A stretch of 64,000 bases of DNA from Mesorhizobium amorphae (GTDB taxonomy: Bacteria > Pseudomonadota > Alphaproteobacteria > Rhizobiales > Rhizobiaceae): NCBI RefSeq assembly GCF_014843845.1, contig NZ_JHQS01000017.1, forward strand, positions 62,001 to 126,000, given 5' to 3'. Shown here piece by piece: positions 8,494 through 17,151 of the stretch (position 1 is its first letter; each line of letters opens with the position of its first letter). A program made the position numbers and the translations under genes. The notes under the pieces were generated by a model. That model did no database searches. It was given only the letters and a program-made list of their open reading frames with translations, and was not told where the DNA came from.

Positions 8494-9741
8494 ATGGATG
8501 CGCGCAACGACATGCTGAGGCTGCTGCACAGCCGCAAGCAGGGCTACTCGCTGGAACAGCCCTTTTACACCGACGCCGATTTCTTCAAGCTCGACATGGA
8601 ACTGATCTGGTATCGCGACTGGCTGTTCATAGGCCATGACTGCGAACTGCCGAAGCCGGGCAGCTTCATCACCGCCCAGATCGGCGACTACCCGGTCGTG
8701 CTGGTGCGCGACCAGCAAGGCAAGATCAACGCCTTCCACAATTCCTGTCGCCATCGCGGCAGCCGCGTCTGCAACACCGAGAAAGGCACGGCGGCAAAGC
8801 TGGTCTGCCCCTATCACCAGTGGACCTACGAACTCGACGGAAGGCTGTTGTTCGCCCGGCAGATGGCCGATGGTTTCGACAAGAGCCAGTTCAGCCTGAA
8901 GCCGGTGGCTTGCGAGAGCGTCGGCGGCTACATCTTCATCTGCCTGGCCAAGGAGCCGGCGGACTTCGCGCCGATGCGCGCCCTGATTGAGCCCTATCTC
9001 TTGCCGCACCGGCTGCGCGAGGCGAAGGTCGCCTTCGAATCGACCATCGTCGAAAAGGGCAACTGGAAGCTCGTCTGGGAAAACAACCGCGAGTGCTATC
9101 ACTGCGCCGGTAACCATCCCGAACTTTGCAAAACCTTCCCCGAGGCCCCGACCGTAACCGGCGTTAACGGCGCCGACAGCGACCCCGAAATGCTGGCGCA
9201 CTGGGCGAAATGCGAGGCGGCGGGCCTGCCTAGCAAGTTCCGCATCGACCCGGCCGGACAATATCGCGCCACCCGCGCGCCGCTGCTGCGCGATGCCGTC
9301 AGCTATACGATGAACGGCAAGCGGGCAGTGACGAAGAACCTGTCCGACACAGTCTCAGCCGACCGGATCGGCACTTTGATGCACTATCACTACCCGACGA
9401 CATGGAACCACATTCTCATCGACCACGCGGTGACCTTCCGCGTGCTGCCGATCAGCGCCACGGAAACCGCTGTGACGACGAAGTGGCTGGTCCACAAGGA
9501 TGCGGTCGAAGGCGTCGACTACAACCTCGAAGAACTTACGCATGTCTGGACCGAAACCAACGACCAGGACCGCCGCATCGTCGAGGAGAACGCCTTCGGC
9601 ATCCTGTCGCCGGCTTATGAGCCCGGCCCCTATTCGGAGCTGCATGAGGGCGGCGTCATCCAGTTCATCGAATGGTACGCGTCCTTCATCGGCCCGCGCC
9701 TTGCCGAAGGCGGCCGGCCGGCGCTGCGCAGCGTCGCCTGA
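8494..9741 (+). CDS. gbcA: Glycine betaine monooxygenase, Rieske oxygenase subunit
   Basis: A 415-residue Rieske non-haem iron oxygenase of the GbcA/stachydrine demethylase/carnitine monooxygenase group, expected to oxidise an N-methyl of glycine betaine to give dimethylglycine plus formaldehyde. The Rieske cluster ligands are CRH near residue 85 and CPYH near 105; the mononuclear iron motif is NNRECYHCAGNH near 197-208. A Glu in place of the usual bridging Asp is typical of the quaternary-amine oxygenases. GAGGACAGGAC precedes the ATG. It is followed 11 bases later by its reductase gene and preceded by a cobalamin riboswitch, an uncommon control element for this enzyme. Stachydrine is an alternative substrate. 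Confidence 0.85.
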   Translation: MDARNDMLRLLHSRKQGYSLEQPFYTDADFFKLDMELIWYRDWLFIGHDCELPKPGSFITAQIGDYPVVLVRDQQGKINAFHNSCRHRGSRVCNTEKGTAAKLVCPYHQWTYELDGRLLFARQMADGFDKSQFSLKPVACESVGGYIFICLAKEPADFAPMRALIEPYLLPHRLREAKVAFESTIVEKGNWKLVWENNRECYHCAGNHPELCKTFPEAPTVTGVNGADSDPEMLAHWAKCEAAGLPSKFRIDPAGQYRATRAPLLRDAVSYTMNGKRAVTKNLSDTVSADRIGTLMHYHYPTTWNHILIDHAVTFRVLPISATETAVTTKWLVHKDAVEGVDYNLEELTHVWTETNDQDRRIVEENAFGILSPAYEPGPYSELHEGGVIQFIEWYASFIGPRLAEGGRPALRSVA

Positions 9742-9752
9742 GGGGTGAGGGG

Positions 9753-10862
9753 ATGAACGCCATGACCGATCTCGGGCTCTACCGCCACCTCGACGAGATG
9801 GCACCCTGGAACGACAAGCTGCAGGTGCTGGAAGTGATCGGCGTCGCCGACGAGGCGCCCGACGTCAAGACCTTCACCTTCCGCTCCGACAACCAGACCT
9901 GGTTCCGCTACAAGCCGGGCCAGTTCGTGACGCTGGAACTGCCAACCGCCGGCGGCCCGCTGATGCGCACCTACACGCTGTCGTCGTCGCCGTCGCGGCC
10001 GTTCTCGATCGGGGTGACGGTGAAGGCGCAGGCCGGCAGCCTCGGCACGCGCTGGATGTTCGATCATCTGAAGCCCGGCACCCACGTGAAGGCCTATGGG
10101 CCGGTGGGCGACTTTTCGCTGCACAGCCATCCGGCGGCGAAATATCTGTTCATCTCGGCCGGTTCCGGCGTCACGCCGATGATGTCGATGCTGCGCTGGC
10201 TGAACGACTGCGCGCCATGGACCGATGTCGGCTTCGTCAACTGTGCGCGGCGGCCGGAAGAGATCATCTTCCGCAAGGAACTTGAGTTGCTCGGCAGCCG
10301 CATGCCCGGCCTGTCGCTCGGCTTCATGATCGAGGAGCGATCAAGCCGTGAAGGCTGGTTCGGCCATATGGGCCGTATCGATGCCATCCGCTTGCCACTG
10401 CTGGCGCCCGATTTCCGCGAGCGCGAAATCTTTTGCTGCGGTCCCGACCCGTTCATGCGTGCGGTGCGGCAGATGCTTGAAGCCTCGGGCTTCGACATGG
10501 CCAGATACCACCAGGAAAGCTTCGCCGCTCCCGCGGTCGAGGAAGTACCGGCGCCGTTTGCCGTCCCGGCGGACGGCGGCACCGGAGCGCCTGCCGAGGC
10601 CGTGACCCCGATCCGCTTCGCGCTTTCGGATGTCGACGCCGAATGCGTTGCAGGGCAGACCGTGCTGCAGACGGCACGCGCCTCGGGCGTCAGGATCCCC
10701 GCGGCCTGCGAATTCGGCCTGTGCGGAACCTGCAAGGTCAAGAAGGTCTCGGGCGACGTCGAGATGAGCCACAATGGCGGCATCCTCGATCACGAGATCG
10801 ACGACGGGTTTATCCTGGCCTGTTGCTCGAAGCCGCTGTCGGCGCTCGAAATCGAGGCCTGA
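9753..10862 (+). CDS. gbcB: Glycine betaine monooxygenase, reductase subunit
   Basis: A 369-residue electron-transfer partner of GbcA. Order of domains: FAD-binding (MRTYTLSSSPS, about residues 70-80), NAD-binding (FISAGSGVTPMMSM, about 133-146, and CCGPDPFM, about 229-236), then a C-terminal plant-type 2Fe-2S ferredoxin with CEFGLCGTC (about 319-327) and a last Cys near 357. The ATG at 9753 follows GAGGGGTGAGGGG; the frame is open further upstream into gbcA but without a ribosome site. It shares the riboswitch transcript with gbcA and ends ten bases from a convergent gene. Confidence 0.86.
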   Translation: MNAMTDLGLYRHLDEMAPWNDKLQVLEVIGVADEAPDVKTFTFRSDNQTWFRYKPGQFVTLELPTAGGPLMRTYTLSSSPSRPFSIGVTVKAQAGSLGTRWMFDHLKPGTHVKAYGPVGDFSLHSHPAAKYLFISAGSGVTPMMSMLRWLNDCAPWTDVGFVNCARRPEEIIFRKELELLGSRMPGLSLGFMIEERSSREGWFGHMGRIDAIRLPLLAPDFREREIFCCGPDPFMRAVRQMLEASGFDMARYHQESFAAPAVEEVPAPFAVPADGGTGAPAEAVTPIRFALSDVDAECVAGQTVLQTARASGVRIPAACEFGLCGTCKVKKVSGDVEMSHNGGILDHEIDDGFILACCSKPLSALEIEA

Positions 10863-10872
10863 AGCAGACGGC

Positions 10873-11619
10873 TCAGACGCCGTAGCGTTCGGTGCGGATG
10901 AGGCTGGCCGGGACATCGGCATCGATCAACGCCTGGGCGGCGGTCGACACGAAGGCGTTCGAGCCGCAGACGAAGGCAAGCTTCGGCGGCTCGGGCAGCC
11001 GAGCCATGGATTGCATCATCATCTGGGCATCGATCCGTCGCGAATAGTCCTCGGGGCGCCGTGCGGCCTCGCGCGTCAGCGTCAGCACAAGGTCGAACCC
11101 GTCGCGGCGATCGTCGAGCTTGATCAACTCATCGCGAAAGATCACTTCGTCCCAGATCCGCGCCGAAAACACCAACGCGACCGGCACTGAGGATTTCCGC
11201 GCTGCCCGGTGGCGCACCATCGCCATCAGCGGCACCACACCGGAACCGCCGCCGACCAAGAGCAGCGGTCCGTCGTCTTTGTCGGACCAGACGAAATGGC
11301 CGCCGAGCGGACCACGCAACTCGATCTCGTCGCCGACCACTGCCACCTCGTGGAAGAAGGGCGAGACCTCGCCATCGTCGAGCCGCTCAATCGCCAGCTC
11401 GATAGTCCCGCCGCTCTCGGGCGCCGAGGCGATGGAATAGGAACGGCGCGCCTGGTAGCCATCCGGCGCCGTCAGCCGGACATCGACATGCTGTCCGGCC
11501 TGATAGACAAAAGGCCGCGACAGCTTGAAGACAAAACTGGTGACGCGCGGCGTGCGCTTTTCGATGCGAATGATCTTCGCCGTCTGCCAGGGCGATTGCG
11601 CCGCCGCTGCCTCGCTCAT
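10873..11619 (-). CDS. FAD/NAD(P)-binding oxidoreductase, partner of the molybdoprotein
   Basis: A 248-residue ferredoxin-NADP-reductase-fold flavoprotein with FAD motif RRSYSIASAPES and nucleotide motifs LLLVGGGSGVVPLMAM and FVCGSN. It has no ferredoxin domain, so it should pass electrons to a separate protein. Its ATG overlaps the stop of the sulfite-oxidase-like gene (ATGA), giving tight translational coupling and making that protein the likely partner. I took the ATG at 11619; the open frame to 11730 runs inside the upstream gene. Substrate unknown. Confidence 0.8.
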   Translation of the reverse strand: MSEAAAAQSPWQTAKIIRIEKRTPRVTSFVFKLSRPFVYQAGQHVDVRLTAPDGYQARRSYSIASAPESGGTIELAIERLDDGEVSPFFHEVAVVGDEIELRGPLGGHFVWSDKDDGPLLLVGGGSGVVPLMAMVRHRAARKSSVPVALVFSARIWDEVIFRDELIKLDDRRDGFDLVLTLTREAARRPEDYSRRIDAQMMMQSMARLPEPPKLAFVCGSNAFVSTAAQALIDADVPASLIRTERYGV

Positions 11620-12227
11620 GGGTCGCCCGAGTAGCGCTGCTCGCGCCACGGGTCGCCATAGATGTGATAGCCGCGCAATTCCCAAAAGCCCGGCTCGTCG
11701 CGTTCGGTGAACTGCAGCCCGTTCAGCCATTTGGCCGACTTCCAGAAATAGAGATGCGGCACCAGCAGCCGCGCCGGCCCGCCATGGTCCGGCGTGATCG
11801 GCTTGCCCTCATAAAGCAGCGCCACCATCGCCTTGCCGGCGACAAGATCCTTCACCGGCACATTGGTGGCGTAGCCGTCGAACGAATGCGCCAGCGTGAA
11901 GGCGGTCGGCGGCTCGATGCCGGCATCGGCGAGGATGTCGTCGATCAGCACGCCTTGCCATGCCGTGTCGAACTTGGTCCACGCGGTCACGCAATGGATG
12001 TCGCGCGTCATCCGGGTCAGCGGCAGCGCATTGAACTCGGCCCAGTTCCATTTCTTGATCGGTCGCGGTCCGTGCTTGAGCGTGAACGACCAGTCCTCGC
12101 TGCGCAAGCGCGGCGTCGGTCCGGTCGACAGCACGGGAAAACCTTGCTCGAGATACTGTCCGGGCGGGATGCGGGCATCCGTATCCGTCGGGGGCCTTCG
12201 CCCGGAAGAGAAGCCGCGGGTAACCAT
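11616..12227 (-). CDS. Sulfite-oxidase-like molybdopterin oxidoreductase
   Basis: A 203-residue protein of the oxidoreductase molybdopterin-binding family (the short YuiH-like branch). The motif DIHCVTAWTKFDTAWQGV contains the Cys expected to bind molybdenum, and GYATNVP and DHGGPARLLVPHLYFWKSAKW are family hallmarks. There is no export signal, unlike MsrP/YedY, so it is probably cytoplasmic. I chose the ATG at 12227 (MVTRGFSSGRRPP); the frame extends to 12416 but would then overlap the DegP gene, and its extra N-terminus is not protein-like. No good ribosome site is visible for either start. Substrate unknown. Confidence 0.78.
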   Translation of the reverse strand: MVTRGFSSGRRPPTDTDARIPPGQYLEQGFPVLSTGPTPRLRSEDWSFTLKHGPRPIKKWNWAEFNALPLTRMTRDIHCVTAWTKFDTAWQGVLIDDILADAGIEPPTAFTLAHSFDGYATNVPVKDLVAGKAMVALLYEGKPITPDHGGPARLLVPHLYFWKSAKWLNGLQFTERDEPGFWELRGYHIYGDPWREQRYSGDP

Positions 12228-12360
12228 CGGGACAATCCGTTTGCGGTGCGGCCGAAATCGACCGCAGCCAGTGTTCGCGAAGATATCCCGGCGGGCAACA
12301 GGAATCTTGGGCGGCCCGACAGGCTCGCCGCCGACGCGGCAAGCCTGCGTTGCTCGTGCC

Positions 12361-13902
12361 TCAGCCGGCGGCGAAGGGCACCGCGACGAAGATCTGCGCG
12401 TCGCCGCGATCGACAAGCAGCAGCACGGATTTCCTGCCGGACTTGCCGGCCTGCGCGATCGCCTGGTTTGCCTGCCTGGCGTTCTTCACTGGGGTCTGGT
12501 CGACGCCGACGATGACGTCGCCCGGCTGGATGCCGGCGGCCGAGGCCGCCTTGTCCGGATTGACGCGTTCGACCAAGGCGCCGCGCTGGTCGTCGGTCAG
12601 GTTCAGCTGCTCGCGAACATCCGGCGTGAGGTCGGTGAGGCCGAGGCCGAGTGACGGCACCCGCAAGGCCTGTTCCTGGGACTTGCCGTCACTGCCTTCG
12701 GCCGAGGCGGTCTTCGCATCATCGCTGTTGCGTCCGACATCGGCGGAAATCTGCATGGCCTTGCCGTTGCGCCAGACATTGAGCGTTTCCCTGGCACCCG
12801 GCGCTACGTCGGCGACGGCACGCGACAGGTCTTTCGGATCCTTTATCTCCTGGCCGGCGAAGCCGGTGATGACGTCGCCGGTCTTGATGCCCGCCTTCGC
12901 GGCCGGCGATCCGTCGGTGACCTCGGAAACCAGTGCGCCGCCGGGATGGTCAAGGCCCATGGCGCTGGCGACGTCCGGCGTCACCTCCTGGATCTGGACG
13001 CCGAGATAGCCATACTGGATGTCGCCGCCCTTCATCAGCTTGGCGACCACCTTCTCGGCCTGGTCAGACGGGATGGCGAAGCCGACGCCGACGCTGCCAC
13101 CATTGGGCGAATAGATCGCCGCGTTGATGCCGACGACATCGCCCGCGACATCCACCAGCGGGCCGCCGGAATTGCCGTGGTTGATCGGCGCGTCGATCTG
13201 GATGAAGTCGTCGAACGGACCGCTGTGCAGGTCGCGGCCGCGCGCCGAAACGATGCCTGCGGTGACCGTGGTGCCGATGCCGAACGGGTTGCCGAAAGCC
13301 AGCACCTGGTCGCCCGGCATTAGCTTGTCGGAATCGCCCCATTTGACGGTCGGCAGGGACTTGTCGGCCTTGACCTTGAGCACGGCGAGATCGTTCTTGG
13401 CATCGCGGCCGACCAGCTTGGCGGGAAGCTCGGTGCCATCATCGAGCGTCACCTTGATCGAGGTGGCGCCATCGATGACGTGATTGTTGGTGACGATGGT
13501 GCCATCCGAGCCGACGATGAAGCCGGACCCAAGTGCCTCCGCACGCTGCGACTGTTGCTGCGGCGGGGTCTTGGGCATGGGTGTTGCCTGGTCGCCGAAG
13601 AACTGACGGAAATAGTCGTCGAAGGGCGAACCGCCGTCGAAGGGGGAGTCTTCGCTCATCGTTTCCGGCTGCGCTTTCATGACGGTGGTGACCGTCACCA
13701 CCGCCGGCTTGTCGGCCGCCACGATCGGAGCAAACGAGCCGTTCGGCGCCTTTATGCCGGCGACGGGGGTCTGGGTTGTCGGAACGGTGCTGGTTGCGCC
13801 CATATTGTTCGCACTGTCTGCGAAGGACACCACGAAGGGGGATAGGATCAGCGCAGCGCCCAGCAAGGCCGCGACGCGATGTCTGCGAAGGATATCTGAC
13901 AT
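12361..13902 (-). CDS. DegP/Do-type periplasmic serine endoprotease
   Basis: A 513-residue HtrA-family protease for folding stress in the periplasm. It has a signal peptide (about residues 1-28), a trypsin-like domain with His in TNNHVIDG, Asp in KNDLAVL and Ser in NHGNSGGPL, and two PDZ domains (from about 290 and about 410). The linker between the signal and the protease is rich in Pro, Gln and Thr. The ATG at 13902 gives the signal peptide directly; 45 further upstream codons are open but not signal-like. It is the first gene of a minus-strand block and is not obviously linked to the downstream molybdoprotein. Confidence 0.88.
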   Translation of the reverse strand: MSDILRRHRVAALLGAALILSPFVVSFADSANNMGATSTVPTTQTPVAGIKAPNGSFAPIVAADKPAVVTVTTVMKAQPETMSEDSPFDGGSPFDDYFRQFFGDQATPMPKTPPQQQSQRAEALGSGFIVGSDGTIVTNNHVIDGATSIKVTLDDGTELPAKLVGRDAKNDLAVLKVKADKSLPTVKWGDSDKLMPGDQVLAFGNPFGIGTTVTAGIVSARGRDLHSGPFDDFIQIDAPINHGNSGGPLVDVAGDVVGINAAIYSPNGGSVGVGFAIPSDQAEKVVAKLMKGGDIQYGYLGVQIQEVTPDVASAMGLDHPGGALVSEVTDGSPAAKAGIKTGDVITGFAGQEIKDPKDLSRAVADVAPGARETLNVWRNGKAMQISADVGRNSDDAKTASAEGSDGKSQEQALRVPSLGLGLTDLTPDVREQLNLTDDQRGALVERVNPDKAASAAGIQPGDVIVGVDQTPVKNARQANQAIAQAGKSGRKSVLLLVDRGDAQIFVAVPFAAG

Positions 13903-14118
13903 GGTCGTCTGTCCGGGCGAGAGTTGATCCGGCGCCGTGGCCGCCTCCTGTATGGGAAACCGGCCATCCGGCGTGTCGACGGTCGCGATTGCCTGTCTCG
14001 CCTGGCATGGCAGCCGACCGGATCGACAGACCTGCATCTAGGGTCTGGATGGGTCCGAATTAGGGTTCTTGTGCCATCTTACGAAGATTTAATGTCCGCA
14101 GGCGCTTCGGTCGGCGCT

Positions 14119-14868
14119 TCAACGCCCATTGCTGCGGCTGAGATAGGCCGAGGCGATCTCCCGCATCCGCTTGCCGTCGAAGCTCGGCCCGTGCCCGCCA
14201 TGGCCGATGCGGATCGGCAGGTCGAGCAGCCGCTGCATCGTGCGACGATAGGCGGCGCGGTCGGAATCCGGCAGGTCGTCGATCAGCATGCCGTCATAGA
14301 TAGCATCGCCGGCGAAAAACAGGCCGTCGGCCTCGTCGAACAGCGCGATCGAATCAGGCGAATGTCCCGGCAGGTGCAGCACCTTGAACTGCCGGTCGCC
14401 GATATCGACGACATCGCCCTCGGCAAGCGTCCTTGTCAGCGGTGCCGGCGGGATCCTGTAGTCGGCCGCTTTCCAACAGGGCGCCGGCAATTTCGAGACG
14501 GCGCCGTCGAGGTTGTGGAACATGTAGGCGTAGGTCACCGCCTCATCCATGCTGTCGAATTTTTCGGCGCTTTGCTCCGGTCCCGCCCGCAGCGGAAATT
14601 CGTGCAGCGAGCCGACATGGTCGAGATGGATATGCGTGGCGACGACCAGCAGCGGCTTGCCGGCAGGCGTGTCGATCTGAGGCGCCAACGGGCAGATGCC
14701 CATGCCGGTATCGACGAGCAGGTCGACGTCGCGGCCTTTGAGATGCCAGATGTTGGCGCGCACGAAATCGTGCACGAACGGCTCGGTCAGCATCGTCGTC
14801 CTGGCGTCGACGCTGGTCTTGCTGAACCAGTCGCCCGCCAGACGCTCACCGACCAGACTGGCGCCCAT
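14119..14868 (-). CDS. MBL-fold metallo-hydrolase
   Basis: A 249-residue metallo-beta-lactamase-fold hydrolase. The zinc motif THIHLDHVGS (about residues 78-87), a later LPGHSPDS and FAGDAIYDG provide the metal ligands. Its start codon overlaps the stop of the phosphofructokinase gene by one base (TGATG), so the two are translationally coupled. The substrate is unknown. Glyoxalase-II-like and lactonase activities are both possible from the fold, and coupling to glycolysis might hint at detoxification of a glycolytic by-product. Confidence 0.8.
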   Translation of the reverse strand: MGASLVGERLAGDWFSKTSVDARTTMLTEPFVHDFVRANIWHLKGRDVDLLVDTGMGICPLAPQIDTPAGKPLLVVATHIHLDHVGSLHEFPLRAGPEQSAEKFDSMDEAVTYAYMFHNLDGAVSKLPAPCWKAADYRIPPAPLTRTLAEGDVVDIGDRQFKVLHLPGHSPDSIALFDEADGLFFAGDAIYDGMLIDDLPDSDRAAYRRTMQRLLDLPIRIGHGGHGPSFDGKRMREIASAYLSRSNGR

Positions 14869-16034
14869 CAGACGAAGGGCTTTCCGACCTTGTATTTTTC
14901 CGGCACCAGCCGCTTCAGATAGGCCATGCCGGCCTCGGACAGCTGGTTGACATCGGGCTTCATGAAATCGTCGGGCATGTGGCGCGTCTTGCCGGCGACG
15001 TTCTTCAGCGGCACCTTCTTCAGCACGGTCTTCGTGCCGTCATATTGCAGCGCCACCGAGCCGCCGCCCTCCTCGGCGACGGCAACGGCGAAGGCGCCGG
15101 CATCGAAGGCTTCCTTGGCGTCGACGGCGCTGATGGCGCCAACATAGCCGCGCGGCATGTAGCCCAGTGCATCGACGCGCGCCCGCTTGCCCGGCAGGCC
15201 TTCGGCGAGCGCCCGCTCGAGCGCTGCCGGCAGGTCGCTGCCCGACAGCTTGACGTTGCCATGGGCGTCGCGCTCAAGCTTCTCCGGTGGCACCAGACTT
15301 TCGACCAGTGCCTTGCCGTCGGCGGTGCTGACGCCTTCCGACACGGCGACGATGCAGCGCTTGTGGCGGTCGAGCGTGGCGCGCACGTCGTCGATGAAGC
15401 CGGCGGCTGAGAATGGCCGCTCCGGCACGTAGACGAGATGCGGGCCGCTGTCGGGGTCGAGCTGCCATGCGGCCGCGGCTGCGGTGAGGAAGCCGGCGTG
15501 CCGGCCCATGACGATGCCGACATAGATGCCGGGCAAGGCGCGGAAATCGAGATCGACCGAGAGGAAGGCGCCGGCGACGAACTCGGCCGCCGAGATGAAG
15601 CCCGGCGTGTGGTCGTTCTCCTCGAGATCGTTGTCGATGGTCTTCGGCGCGTGCACGAAGGCCATCGTGCCGCCAGCGGCGTCGGTCAGGATCTGCTGCG
15701 TGCCGGACGTGTCATTGCCGCCGATATAGATGAAGGCGTCGGCTCCGGCCTTCTTCAGGCCGTTGAGGATGACCTCGCAATAGGCGGCGTCCGGCTTGTC
15801 ACGCGTCGAGCCCAGTGCCGCACTCGGCGTCGCCGCGATCAGCCTGAGCTGTTCCTCCGGGATGGAAGAGAGGTCGGCATAGTTGCCGTCACGAATGCCG
15901 CGCACGCCATGGATCGAGCCCAGCACCTTGGCGCCGGGATGCCGCTTGCGGATCTCCAGTGCTGCACCAACCATGGTCTGGTTGATGACAGCGGTCGGTC
16001 CGCCGCCCTGCGCGATCACAAACGTTCCTGACAT
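14868..16034 (-). CDS. 6-phosphofructokinase, pyrophosphate-dependent type
   Basis: A 388-residue phosphofructokinase of the PPi group: GGGPTAVIN near the start, YIGGNDTSGT near residue 102-111 and PKTIDNDL near 129-136. The Lys in PKTIDND, where ATP-dependent enzymes have Gly (PGTIDND), and the GGND motif favour pyrophosphate as phosphoryl donor. The reaction is reversible fructose-6-phosphate phosphorylation. Many rhizobia lack a classical ATP-PFK, so this may be the only such activity or may act in gluconeogenesis. GGGAGAATTGAAGA precedes the ATG. It is first in a two-gene unit with the MBL hydrolase. Confidence 0.85.
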   Translation of the reverse strand: MSGTFVIAQGGGPTAVINQTMVGAALEIRKRHPGAKVLGSIHGVRGIRDGNYADLSSIPEEQLRLIAATPSAALGSTRDKPDAAYCEVILNGLKKAGADAFIYIGGNDTSGTQQILTDAAGGTMAFVHAPKTIDNDLEENDHTPGFISAAEFVAGAFLSVDLDFRALPGIYVGIVMGRHAGFLTAAAAAWQLDPDSGPHLVYVPERPFSAAGFIDDVRATLDRHKRCIVAVSEGVSTADGKALVESLVPPEKLERDAHGNVKLSGSDLPAALERALAEGLPGKRARVDALGYMPRGYVGAISAVDAKEAFDAGAFAVAVAEEGGGSVALQYDGTKTVLKKVPLKNVAGKTRHMPDDFMKPDVNQLSEAGMAYLKRLVPEKYKVGKPFV

Positions 16035-16107
16035 TCTTCAATTCTCCCGGATGGTGGCTTCGCAAGCACATTCGCCTGTCTTGCGGCATCACGCAACGGG
16101 AGAGTCA

Positions 16108-16127
16108 AACGGCTGCGAGCAGCCGTT
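16108..16127 (-). terminator. Hairpin after the L,D-transpeptidase gene
   Basis: AACGGCTGC and GCAGCCGTT form a 9-bp stem with a 2-base centre, seven bases after the stop. The following bases on the minus strand (TTTGACT) give only a short T-run, so termination efficiency is uncertain. Confidence 0.5.
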
Positions 16128-16133
16128 GAACGA

Positions 16134-16895
16134 TCAGACGACGACGACCGGGTTCTTCTTGGAAACGCGGCTGTAGAGGTCGATTATGTCCTGGTTGATC
16201 AGGCGCACGCAGCCCGACGACATCGCCTGGCCGATGCTCCACCATTCCGGCGAGCCGTGGATGCGGTAGCCGGTGTCCTTGCCGTCCTGGTAGATGTAGA
16301 GCGCCCGGGCGCCGAGCGGATTGGTGAGGCCGCCGGGCTGGCCGCCCTGCCATTTCACCAGTTCCGGCTTGCGCGCGATCATTTCGGGCGGCGGGGTCCA
16401 GACTGGCCATTCTTTGCCGTACTGGATGTTGGCGCGGCCGGACCAGCGGAAGCCGTCTTTGCCGATGCCGACGCCGTAGCGGATCGCCTCACCGCCAGGC
16501 TGCACCAGGTAGAGCATGCGCTCCTGCAAATGCACGACGATGGTGCCGGGCGCCTCGCCGGTCTGGTCGACGACGATCTGGCGACGGAACTCCGCCTTGA
16601 CCTTCTGATAGGGCACCGCCGGCACCTCGAAGCCGCCATCGGTGAGCGAGGCGTACATCACGTCCGGGCCGGTGATGTTCTTGTCGACGCTGATCGCGGG
16701 ACGGATTGGTCGCACCGAGCCGGTGGTGGTGTCGTCGAGCTGCAGCTGCGGCAGGTCGAGCGTCTGGCTGCAGCCGGCCATGCCGAGCAGCGTGATCGCG
16801 CCGGCGCCTGACAGCACCGCGCGGCGGGAAAGCAGATTTTCGGTTTCGCTTGCGTCGCCATTCACTGGCGGCGTCAGATTTTGCGGCTTACGCAT
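16134..16895 (-). CDS. L,D-transpeptidase (YkuD), Tat-type lipoprotein
   Basis: A 253-residue ErfK/YbiS/YcfS/YnhG family enzyme that makes 3-3 peptidoglycan cross-links or attaches proteins to the wall. The catalytic region has His in YRIHGSPEWW and Cys in MSSGCVRL near residue 230. The N-terminus carries a twin-arginine SRRAVL, a hydrophobic stretch and a lipobox LGMAGC, so export by Tat and lipid anchoring are likely. The start at 16895 (MRKPQNL) is chosen because the 21 upstream codons do not resemble a signal region. It is monocistronic, with a hairpin after it. Confidence 0.85.
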   Translation of the reverse strand: MRKPQNLTPPVNGDASETENLLSRRAVLSGAGAITLLGMAGCSQTLDLPQLQLDDTTTGSVRPIRPAISVDKNITGPDVMYASLTDGGFEVPAVPYQKVKAEFRRQIVVDQTGEAPGTIVVHLQERMLYLVQPGGEAIRYGVGIGKDGFRWSGRANIQYGKEWPVWTPPPEMIARKPELVKWQGGQPGGLTNPLGARALYIYQDGKDTGYRIHGSPEWWSIGQAMSSGCVRLINQDIIDLYSRVSKKNPVVVV

Positions 16896-17075
16896 GCACC
16901 CAAACCCTACGCTGGCGGCGGGAAACACGGTCCGGCCGGATAGGGGCAGTTTCGCCAATCATGGTTGAAAAAGCGTGAAGGGCCGGACTTTGGTCTTAAC
17001 CCTGTTCTGCCGTTGCCGGTGCCGGTAGGGCGAAACGGCCCGCCGCGGGATTTCGAAGAAGCCCCCTTTACATTC

Positions 17076-17144
17076 TTGCGCACCCAAGGATTTATCCTCT
17101 TCTTTGCGCACCCAAGGATTTATCCTCTTCTTTGCGCTCAAGGA
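17076..17144. repeat. 28-base tandem direct repeat before a LysE gene
   Basis: TTGCGCACCCAAGGATTTAT followed by CCTCTTCT is present twice without change (17076-17103 and 17104-17131) and a third, degenerate copy starts exactly 28 bases later (17132, TTGCGC then TCAAGGA). The third copy supplies the AGGAG ribosome site of the downstream gene. Function unknown; it may reflect slippage. Confidence 0.85.
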
Positions 17145-17151
17145 GACTTCG

